From Ophiothrix spiculata (taxonomy: Eukaryota > Echinodermata > Ophiuroidea > Amphilepidida > Ophiotrichidae), in the NCBI GenBank assembly GCA_000969725.1, contig JXSR01S002463.1: 27,648 nt of DNA. One strand, 5' to 3'. Position numbers and translations under genes: made by a program. A model generated the notes under the pieces. It was given only the letters and a program-made list of their open reading frames with translations, did not search any database and had not been told where the DNA came from. Shown here in pieces: positions 12,201-24,200 of this stretch; the stretch's first letter is position 1, and the number at the start of each line of letters is the position of its first letter.

Positions 12201-15200
12201 GTATCCTTTCTGTGGATCAAAATATTGCGACCTATCTGTATGCTACAAGTATCATGCATTCATCAGATTTTGAGTGTAACTAATTTCCCTGGATCACGCA
12301 TGGTAGAATTTTATTGCTTGCCATGATAGCAGTATTGATCCTTGATGATGGTATGGTTATGTAGAAGTGAAATAACAGCATTTTTAAGAATTTTAATTCT
12401 TAAAAATGCTGTTATTCAAGTTTCTCCATTTGTGGGTTTTTATGAGAACGACGCTTGTTGCTACCGTAGTTTGCGTGAAAGTCAACTCGTTTACGTATGT
12501 TTTAAAGTGTGTGATTGGTCTTATTCAAGTGCTTGCGAAGCGCCGACGATCGCGCGCGATACGCTCGAGTTACACGATGCAGTACGCAGGGAAACTTGAT
12601 AAATAAAAATACTGTAATGTGAGATTACTTAATCTGAAGCAGGCATAAAATAAAGTACATTTTGTTTTTAAAAAGACTTTGAGAAGAAATTGTTGGTCTT
12701 ACCAAGATCTACATCATCAGGAGCAGGCCTATATGAATAAGGCTTGTTTCTGAACATGGCATCAAGAATCTTCTTTTTCACTTGTGAGATGGTATCGACA
12801 TCTAAGACGGACACCGACAGCATATCATTGTCATTGTCATTCTGTATGGTCTTCAATGTCTGGGGAATACCAAAACAAAGTAATGTTAGTTACCACAACA
12901 AGATGGTTCCCGAACCAGTAGTCTCGCCTGCTGCATCGACCGCCTGCTACATCATCCTCGGATGATCTGGGGTCAATTTTTTTGATCTTGAATCCATGGA
13001 CTTCAGCTGGCTATGACTTTAACATGACATTGGATAATTTTTTTGACCTTGAATGTATCTCAAGGCAACTTTTGATCATTTTGGAAATTTGACCTCAGAT
13101 GACTGTTTGACCTTGACTGAGTTGCCCTGGGGTCAAGCACTTTCTATAGTCTAAGTTTAATCCATGCGGGGTCAGGGGTTCATGAGTTATGACCTTGACC
13201 TCAAAATGACCTTGTATGACCTCAGGTCAAGTTTTTAAATAATTTTGAAATTTGACCTCATATGACCTTTTGACCTTGAATGACCTTCACCGCACACCCC
13301 AAAAAGGCAAGTAGCGTGTGCTGATCCCGAACCATTCATGTCACCAAGTTTCATTACCAAAGCCCTTACAGTTTAGGAGATAAACTTGAAATGAAAAAAT
13401 TATGCATAAATTATGCAAATAAGGTACTTTATATGCATAGTTTGCATTCAAATTGTATGCAGCACCAGTTCAGCTTCAACCCTACCTACTCACCAAATAT
13501 CATGAACATAGGGCATATGGTTTCCGAGATTTGCTCAGGACAAGAAATGTGGAAGGCGGACAGCGAAAGGCGGACGGCAGACGCCGGACAGTTTTAAGGA
13601 ATGGTATGTCTCTTTGAGACAAACATGCTTAAGCTAGCTTCTTTAGTGTAGCTGTCATGTTGAAGTGTGGATATGTAGCAGGCGATCAAATCTTTGAAAT
13701 TTGTTGCGATGCAATATGACTCATTTGCATAATTACCATGCATGAATAGCCATGATGACTAAAGTTGATCTTAATCCAACTGTTCATGTCATATTTTTAA
13801 CCAAATATGATTCAAGAGTAATCTTGTGTGATCAATAAGTTGCCTGCAAGATTCTGGCCCAATAAAATATCTCCCTTTGATAGCAGAATATGGCTAAACT
13901 GATACTTACAATTTCCTTGTAATCGACCTCCTCTCTGAGTAGATACGATTCACTGAGTGAGTAGTGTGCAGCCCCATGTACATGGTCTACTGGCCCGGTA
14001 AAACAGCGCACTTTGATGGCGGAATAAAGTAGGTACAGTGGATATGCTGCATGGCTCTGAAGGAAATGAAGGCAAGTCAAAATTGTTTTATCAATTGGTT
14101 GAAAAAATAATATCTGATTAATAGAGTTGTAAAATCCTAAAGATTATTTTGATTTACACACACGAGGGCCAATTTGGATACAACTTAATGGGGAACTGTA
14201 CACTGTGTACATAATAAGAATAAAATAACAAAAAAGTAAAAAGATGACATGTTATCTTGCTATTGAGGATAAAATAATATAATACTTATCACTAAATATA
14301 AAGAGCCACCCTCCACCACCACCACCCACACACATTGATGAAGTCTTCACCCTTATGAAAGGACATGAGTCCATTACAGCAAATAGACAAATGATTGCAA
14401 AATCCTATTTCAATTTGGCTTACTTTGATTTGCTTCCTTAATACTGTACACTACAGGGGTGTGATTGGTCTTTTAGAAAAAATCCCCCCTGCTGAGAAAA
14501 ATCCTGACAAACCATTGTAAATTGGTCTAGAATAATCCAAATCGGGCTGAAAACAAATAAAATTGCGGAAATTTTGAATTAAAAAAATCCTGAAATCTAC
14601 ATAAAAAATCCTGAAGAATCACACCCCTGACACTATTTTTTATGAGGAAAGTGATTTTTGAATTGTAAAATGTCACCATGCACTGCTAGAATTAGCAATA
14701 TGCAACCATACTGATGTCTGCACTGTTGCCTTACCTTGAGAAAATCATAGAGACACAGAGCAACCCAGCTGGAAAGTAACTTGCCCACAATACTGTCAGC
14801 CCTGTAAAAAAAACAAGCATATAGTTCAGTAACGTCTATAAGAATCACAAAAAACAACAGATGAGTTTTATGCATTGTCTAAATCAAGTTGGCATTCTGG
14901 CTGATACTGTACTATAGTCATATGAAGAAAACCTTTTCACTTTTACGCATCTTGTGCGCCGAGATTTAAGTTCACACGCAACTCACGCGATACTCGTGAG
15001 CTTGTGGGATTTGACAGTTCTGTTGCTGTGTGACTTGACGATCGATTTGATTGGTTTATTGTTCACGCATGGTGCAATATAGTCCCACACAGGATGAAAA
15101 CGCCTTTTTTAGCTGAGTATAGTCCATATTATAATGAAGTAAACATAATGCTGTCCAGCTAATCAAATTACAAATTTCAAGCATATTCCTTGACATCATG

Positions 15201-18200
15201 CTTTGTGTTTGTGGTTTATTGCAACAGTAACGTAACCATTTGGGAATATGAAAATAAAAAGTTCTTTCACTGATAATAAAACACATTACTAAACCGATTT
15301 CTATCACTATCATACATCTTAACCACTAAAGTAACAAATTACCAAAAACGAAGCAATACAAAACAAAATAAAACATAAAGATTTGTCTACCTTCTGAATA
15401 GTTGCTTTGGCATATTCTTCTGTACTGCTTCTGCAATGTTGACTGACATCAGGGGAATCAAAACATCACTGAAACAAAACATGTAAATAGGAGTTACATT
15501 TTATCTTTTTTTTTTAACAATTTTTTTCTTCATTACAACATCAAAGATAAATTTGTTTTAATTTTTTCTTAAAATGAAAACCCGAATGGTAAGTAGGAGC
15601 ATATAGCATTTTACTGGATATAAGTAGAATATCACACTCAGTACTGACTGATAGCATGTGTACATGAAACCAACACTGGAACAATATATGATACACTTTC
15701 TACTTGACCAACACTTAATACATCAGCAGATGATGATATCTTACTCAATTACCAACTCAATTGATAACATCTTTACAAATCACTTTACATTCCATTTCAA
15801 CTTAGTAATTAAGATCACATTTCTCTTCCCATGTGAAATTTTAGAGCTAGAATCTTCTTTTTTTTTTTGAGATGTCTATAAAAATCAAAAGATGTACTTA
15901 CTCTGTCAAATACTGCAGCTTATCAACCAAGATCATGTACACCATCAATAGAGATGCAATTGTGCCTCTGTAAGAAATATCACATTCAAAGTTAATGAAG
16001 ATTGTGGGTTAATTAATTAGAGCCCCGGGCCGGGCGGTTTTCGTCTCCTAGGGCAAGAAACTTTACTCTACTTGCTCCGTGGTCGGACAGTCACGTAAAT
16101 CTGTGGGTCCCCTGTACGAATAGACTCCTTCATGGGGTATGCATGTTATGCAAGTACTTGTATCATTGATTGATTGATTAAGTGAATGTTAGTATGATTT
16201 TGAATAAACTACACAAAAATGTTTCCAAACTGATTTCCTTCATGCATTTAAGAAATGACAATTGCTACTGATTGAGAACTGAATTGACCAAGCTCAAAGT
16301 TTTCTACTAATGTTTGCAATTATCTTTTGACAGCATAAATAAATACTAAATAAATTCTGGGGATTTAAAGTGCACTATGCCTCCCAGATTTGTAATTCCA
16401 CTCAGCCTCTGCACACTTTACAGGTGTTTGCTGACCACTGTTGCCCAAGTAAGCTCCATTCCACACCAAGCATCATTTCAGGTTCTGCGGCAACCTCTAG
16501 GGGCACTGAACCTTGATCAGCCAACATACGCACCATCACTGCCCGGATCAGCTCCCCGAGTTTCGTACGGGTTTCCATGAGACAATTAGCAGTTAGTTCC
16601 TTGTCCAAGGGAATTACAAGCACACTCAACTTTTGGCATTAGCGGGGTTCGATCTCGGGACCTCTCGCACCGCAAACGAGCGCCTTACCGATTGAGCTAA
16701 CTTGACTGCATCTATGTCAAACAAAAGCATTTGCTCAGACACAGAAAATTAAATTACTTGAAAGGTATGTCTCTGCTTTATTTACTAAATACCTCAATAA
16801 ATATTGTTGAAAATTCAAAGAGTAATATCTTACTTGTCTCTTGCACCAATACCAGTTTGTTCCTCTAAGGTCTGTGTGAAGATTCTCATGAAGTTCTTAT
16901 CTAAAAGCAAGCTGCCAAATTCCAACATGGCTGCCTCCATAGAGCATTCTTCTTCATAGAGCTATAATCATGTTAAAATATGACAAAAGCTTGGTTATTT
17001 ACCAAATCACACATTGGTATAATAGAAATCACTTATTTGACCAAATCAAAAGCTATGAAAGCATTGCAAATGGGCATCAACATGGCAAAATTAGAAATTA
17101 AAATTAAATAAAGCCTTCAATTTGGCAATATCTAACTGGAAAAACACATCTTTTTAACATATTACTCAGGAACATCTATGTATTGACTCTACATGTATGT
17201 GATAATCAACTTTATTAGAATAAAAGTATTACCCATGAGAGTTATGAAAGCCGGACTTGGTTTATGTGTGTGTAATTGGATCCCGGGATTTGGATGAAGT
17301 TGATGATAGAGTGGATAGATAGCAGCCATTGAGTAGGGGAAAATTTGATAGTTATTTATGTATGCTTTCAACCATGTTTATGTAACATATGAAAAATAAA
17401 ATCTATAACAAAAGTGTTTATGAGCAAATAATTTACCGTTTCAAAATAAAATGATAAACCTTTACTCACTTGCTGGTCTGCTGAAGCTGGCAGTGTATGT
17501 AATCCTTTGAATAGAACTCGAGTGGCATATTCTTTCTCTGATAAGAATGGCATACCCTTGCCTTCCAAATCACTAGCTAAGGCATCAACACTCAACTGAA
17601 GTTCGGCAAAAGCTAGCAAAAATAAAGGAAACTCAGTTTTAGCTTGATTGATGATCATTGCTTGAACTGAGAACATAATTCTAATTTGCAGATTCTTTTA
17701 CTAATTAATTAAAAATACATGCATCTTTATTGTCTCAAAAATAACTGATAAGTACAGTGTGTATGTCCTGGATTACTCAATTTGAGATAATATTATTGAT
17801 AACATTCTTGTGAAGATAACAGCTCCTGAAAAATCAGCACCTTCTCTATTAACTCTACCCTATGTACTGGAAGACATGAGACTTTGGTACTCACCTTTGC
17901 GAGCTTGCTCCCTGATCTTCTCCTCTTGCTTACTGATCTCCTGTATAATCAGTCTCTGCTCCCTCCTAACTCGCTCACTCTTGCGCCTGTATACCACAAT
18001 CATGAGGAGAATGAATACGAGGAAGAAACCCCCAATACCAGCCAGGATGTAGATCATCAGTGTGTCAAACAATCTGCTCTTTGGGTAAACCAGATCACCT
18101 AGTTCAAATCTCAAGTTGGCATGCCGTATCTGCAATTAGAAATTTTTTAAGGTAATGCAGAAGCTACAATCAACATATTACTGTAAATACCAATATTTTC

Positions 18201-21200
18201 GTACTCAGTAATTTTTGCACACAGCTTAATTTTGATTATAATTTTTGTGCTTGTGATTTTTTTACATGCGGCGGTGTAGTGCATACAGTAGAAGGAGGAA
18301 ATTTGACAAGAACAAGTTTCAGGAAGAAAATCAGGTTAAATGTCATCACACTTATCATGCAAAAGGCATGTGCTGACAGATCCCAAATATTTATGCACAT
18401 TTGTATTACTGGTGCCACACTGCTATTGTCTGATAGTTTCATGGGTGGTGTATAGCTAAGTAATTTATCTTACCGTAACAGGCGCCACATTACTATCACC
18501 CGACAGTTTCATAGGTGGTATACAGCTGAGCACTTTGTTGCCAAACGTTGCTATCACACACGTATCATTCCCTATGGACACCTTCACATCATCCTCATCA
18601 CTAGCTATGTTCAGATTCTCACCCTGTGTGAAAACAAACAAAATGGCTGGATTATTTGACTTTTGTTATTGTTGGTTAAGTGTCACAAAAATGTACCTTT
18701 TGTGAAACACAAAGAAATTATATACATATATTCAACAATATGATATGGGCATTGCACATTAACATGAATATAACTCCATATTAAAACGTCTCCCATATGC
18801 TTTACAAAGTATTATATTCAAGACTAGATTCTATGTATAACTCTTGCCTAGTAATGGAAAAGTTCCTGCTCTATCAATTTCACCATTTTACACTGGTTTT
18901 TTTAAAACTCTAGTGTGCAAGAGAAACCCGTAATAGTTTGGAAAATTCTACTCACCAAAATCTGCAGAATTTGTTGATAATCATGCCGCCCTTCTTCAAA
19001 TGGATAGTAATATGGATCCGGATGATAGGTGAAGGTGACATTAGCTTTTTTAGACCATCCCCGTAATGGCTGGACTCCATCCATGATGAATCCTATCGTG
19101 ACATCAGTTGGATCTGATTCTGACTGGCGCCGTTGTCTTCTCACTGGATCTACTTCTAATGGCGGAGATGGACATGTCATGGAGATACTGCTCAACACTG
19201 TGCATAGCTGAAACACAAAGGAAACCAAATACAGATTCAGTCTACAGGCATTTCAATATAAAATAATATAGGCTGTTATATCAGTTCCCCCTAGAACATT
19301 TAATCTATACTAGAGTATGATTAATTGCCTTACAATTATGTCCAGGGATAATCATTGCAATGCTCATTAACAATTTTTGCAGTGCATATGCTGGACAGCT
19401 TGCCTACCTACCACACAAAATTACTCTGGGCATCAATCCTGTACAGTTTTGATTCCTTATTTAAAGGAACTGGCCTAGATTCTTCCCACTAATTTTTTAC
19501 CTACATATTTTTTATATGAATCGGTAGAACAAGTTTATAGTAATACAACCTGCAAGTAGTTGTCCATGATTTTGAGGAATATTGGAGAAAATTGCAATTC
19601 TTTACTTGCTTTAATTTTTTTCGCCGGCAAAAAAAAAGATGTGAAAACAGTGTTTCTAGTTTCAAAATTTAAAAAAGTTTATGTTTCTACACATGTGATG
19701 GGTAAACAAATTATTTTTGATGAAACTGTTTCTCTTTTAATAGTATTAAATTATCTTTAAGAGCTTTGTTTGATTTTTTATCTGGTAAATCCAGATCTGA
19801 GGTACAAATTTAGGATTCAGAAAACACAAGATAGTCACACCACCATCAAAGGATAATATATTGTAAATTAGTTATCTCTCAATTTGAGCTAAATTTTTGT
19901 ACTTTTTTGAATAATACTACACTTTTAAGCTTTATTTAGAGCATTTCCATAAGTTTTTAATTCTACGTGGAATCTAGGCTAGTCCCTTTAACATTGGCAA
20001 AAGCAATGTCACAGAGGTCATATTTTAGTCTACGCTGACAATCTTCTAAAACATATTGGCATGATACTGTTAATTGTTGGTTCAAATGGTTTCAATAGTT
20101 GTTAAAATGCAATGGCATCTATTCCCCTTAGATTCCACATGTAGGAAACACAATATCAAGGTACGCTTGGAACCAGTTGTTTAAAATCGTCCATTGCAAA
20201 GAGGAATTTGTTTACATTAATGCATGAATCATCAAACCTCACCTTAGTTATTTTTAGATCACTATACTGAAGAAGAATCATTGGGTCTTGAACGGTGTTC
20301 AAATTGGTTCCACTCACACGGAAAGGTCGGCCACCACTGGTATACAGGAAAAAATAAAGTTTTTAAAAAATACAATTATGTCACCATTAAGTCTTATAAA
20401 TTGCATATATATAAGGTTTCATTATAGTTTTTAAAAAGGCACCCAAGCTGTATATTATTACTAGCTATTACAATTATAGTTGTTATAAACTTTTATAGCC
20501 AAATCAAAAGAATGTATGTTTTTCCTATAGTTTTTCTCATCAAAACAGGTATAGTTTTTCCTCGTTCGCGGGGTTTTTCTTTCCGACGCTTGTTGTTAAG
20601 CCCTTCTGCGTACTGAAGCACTTATTTACGCACGTATTGGCAGAGCGTGATTTGTTGATTTCAATCGTTTACGCTCACGCTGTTGGCGCGCGCGTTAAGA
20701 GTGGCATACACGACACGATTTGAAATGAAAAACAACTTTGAGAGATAGTATACACAGCATCCCCTGTGTATGTGCAATTAATTATGACTTAAACTTTGCT
20801 TCCAAAAGTTTTTCTATGGCAATCATGTTTCCTCCTGCATAAAAGATCCGATTTTCCCTCAATGCTTGATGCTAAGAACACACTATTCAAATAAGTCTTG
20901 TTTATAATGATTGTATATTAATTCAAAGAATTAATTTGAACTAAGCACTTACGATTTGATGCTCTTTTTTGGTTGGACATCACTGATGACGGGATTGTCA
21001 GCATAGGTGAAGTTACGCAATGCAATTCGTGTGTGGGTGTCAAAGGTCATACTCAGATTAAAGTTGCCAGATAAGGAGGAAGGACTGGTTGAACAGTGCA
21101 CTGTAGAGTCACTTTCACTGGAAAATAAACAAAGTATTCCTAAATATAATCTCCTCTGTTATAAACTTCACAATTACAAAATAAAAAAGAGGGGGAAATG

Positions 21201-24200
21201 ACAAAAAATAAATTTTTCACTTTAACACATACAGTTTCTACCAATTTGAGAAGACAAATGTTTCTTATTTCATGATGATTTTGTCACATAAAATGAACCG
21301 AATTGACGAAACAAAATAAATTATCCCTAATGAGGTATACTAATGTGCATGATTCTGTTATAGCACATATTTTCTCCTACTTTACACAAATCTAATATGC
21401 TATTATGCTGGTGTTAAAGTAGTGAACAATTGGATAAGGGTTCACATCCTCTCGAATGTTGGTTTTTGGAAGAATCTAATGTATTCTGTAAATATTGTCA
21501 TGTGTCTATTATCAGTTTCAAAGAAGTTTTATTCTGCTTTGCATCAAAACAATGTAAATATATATACAGGACAATTCATAAACAGTACCGAAATCCTGCT
21601 TTTGCCCAAGTCTTTAATTTGTGCTTAGATCTTGATTTAGGATAAGTATAGTTAGTATGTAAATTTATGAGTAGGCTATGTAGTTTGTTCAATGTGTTAT
21701 TAACTTGTACCACCAGTCATCTTTGCTACTTTATTATGTATATTCATAGATGTAATGCTACTTCTGTCCAGGGGGGGGGGGAGCTACTCAAATTTGGTTT
21801 GGGTAGGGACGTGGAAAGCCACCCATTTAAATACAAATTTTTAAGAAAAACTGACCCATCCATATACCAAATCTTCTAAATTTTGAGCCAAATTTAATCA
21901 AAAATCTAATTTTTTCTGTCCAAATTTGCTCTATTTTGGCAAAATTTTCTATCATTTTTAGAAGAAATATCCAAATTTGCAGCATTTGGCGCAAATTTCC
22001 GGAAATTTTAAAAAGAAAACCCATCAAAATACCTAATTTTCGAAGAAAAGGGACCGATTGGAATACCAGAAAGCCTGATTTTGCTACCCGAATTTGCGGC
22101 ACATCCCCATACCCCGTTTTGTACTAAGAAGCCCCCTCCCCCAGACTTCTGTATGCTGATTACCAAAGATAGCCTACCTTTGTACCTCACACTGAACATC
22201 TCCAATGTTGATCATCCTGTTTCTCCCTACATCAAGATATCTGCCTCTAATCTGGATATCAGTGCCTCCAGCCTTAGGACCAATCTTGGGGAAGAAATCC
22301 AGGATGACTGGATCCTGAAATGGCAAGAAATGACGAGGTTTATCATAAAATCCTAATCAAATCTTTTGAAGAGAGTTGCATTGACAGTTCTGTTAGCTTT
22401 GAGATCAATTTGGGGACTGAATCTGTGACAAAAGTACAATCTATCTGAAGACTAGTTTAGACCATCTACTATATGGAATGAGGTTTATCAGCAGTACTGC
22501 TGACTTCAAGGCCCAATTTTTACAGAATCCATGATGTCTGTATCCTAAAAAAAATGATGCAAAAAATAAAACAAAATAAAAAATTGAAATAAGAATCTGT
22601 GATTAATTCTAGAAAATTTATCAAGATCAATTAGCAATGCTATTTGCTTTGGAACAAATCCCTGAAAGATATTGAAGATGAATGGAATCTTGTGGGGAAA
22701 AGCAACTCAAAAGTGAAAACCAAATATCTTATTGGTTTACTTAGTAAATTGTTAAGATATATAGTTTTTCATGTTTCTGGTTTCATTTCTACCATATTTG
22801 TGACAAAACAAATGTTATAAAAATCAAAGTTTATCTTGCTCTGAAGTGCTTGTTTATCAAATATCCATATGAAAATGGACTACTTACTCTGTACTCAAAG
22901 TAAACATCTCCCAAGCTGATTTCCACAGATTTCTCATCCGCACTCCACACTTTAACTCGCAAAGAGTCCACGTCATTAGGACGTCCACCTGCTACACGAC
23001 AACTTACACTGAAAAAAAAATGGAAAAATGTTCACATATTTATGCGGACATTTACAAAACACTTGCAAATTGAGAAGGGCCTGTTGATGATGTATATCTC
23101 AAAAATGTTTTGGATGCTTTATCACTTAACTTGTACCATTTAATTCCCATAATTCTTTAAATATATGACAAAGCAAAAACTTTCTGGACCGAGTTAAATT
23201 TTTTAATATTGAGAAGCAAATACATGAATTTGAAGGCAATGTAGGAATTTTTTAGAGGATAAATTGAGAATAAAAAATTCATGCAACTAAATACAAATAA
23301 ATGTCATAATAATTATTAACTGAGAATGAAATATGATCATTTTCTGAATTTAATAGACCAAACTATCAGACAACAATTTGACCATACTATATATTTCCAG
23401 ACATAATTTCCATTGCAAATACATCTAAGTAAAATCAGATGCTTCTATTTCTCTGCTATATTGCACCACTGGAGCATCAATTTATGATCCCTGACAACAG
23501 AGATTGTTTTCAACGCGGTTTGATTACAGATGACACACTTGTCTAAAAATCCATAACAATGAAGGAGAATTATGGCTCAGATATAGCTCTCAAATGCTAG
23601 CATGGCACGATTACACACCATCCAATATCTCTTTAATAGTCCGATGTTTATTTATACGTCGGTTAATAGTGCAGTGTGTATTTGAACTTCAATAAGTGCA
23701 GGGATGTTTGTTTATATTCCAATGTCTAGGGTGAAATACAGCTATTTATATTTTCTTTCATCTTGCACTTAGGTGAGAAATAAATAATGTATGGTAAATA
23801 AATAATATATGGGACCCTTGCTTTATCATACCTACAAAAATGTCTGGATGAAATTGATGGCCACTAATTATATCTCACAAGCATCAAATCATTTTGACTA
23901 GAATAAACAATATATCGCAGGCCATTAAATCTATAATTTTGTCAAAATTTCGCAAGAAAAATCAATTCAAATTTAATAAATTTCAAGACTATTTAAAACA
24001 AAATATTTTCTTTACTTGCTTACCACTAATGCTTCTTTTCATGCAATTCCTTTGATTCAGACATAAATAGCTATATACAAGTTCATTTTTATTCAGTTTA
24101 TACACCATGTTTACACCAAAATTACATAATTAGAGTTACATGACATATTACTTTAAATTATGGCATTTTACTTTGTCAAAGTAAAATGTCATAAATTAAA

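Noticed and set aside
16402..16629. 75-codon minus-strand frame
   Set aside because: Lies wholly inside the SINE body and shows no protein similarity.
16640..16707. Functional tRNA-Arg gene on the minus strand
   Set aside because: Box A, box B and an anticodon arm are visible, but the acceptor arm does not pair and the D and T stems are damaged. It is continuous with a SINE body.
21827..22356. Several overlapping frames on both strands
   Set aside because: They lie in or across a hAT-like MITE with repeated AAATTT words. Only the plexin exon 4 part (22178-22314) is coding.
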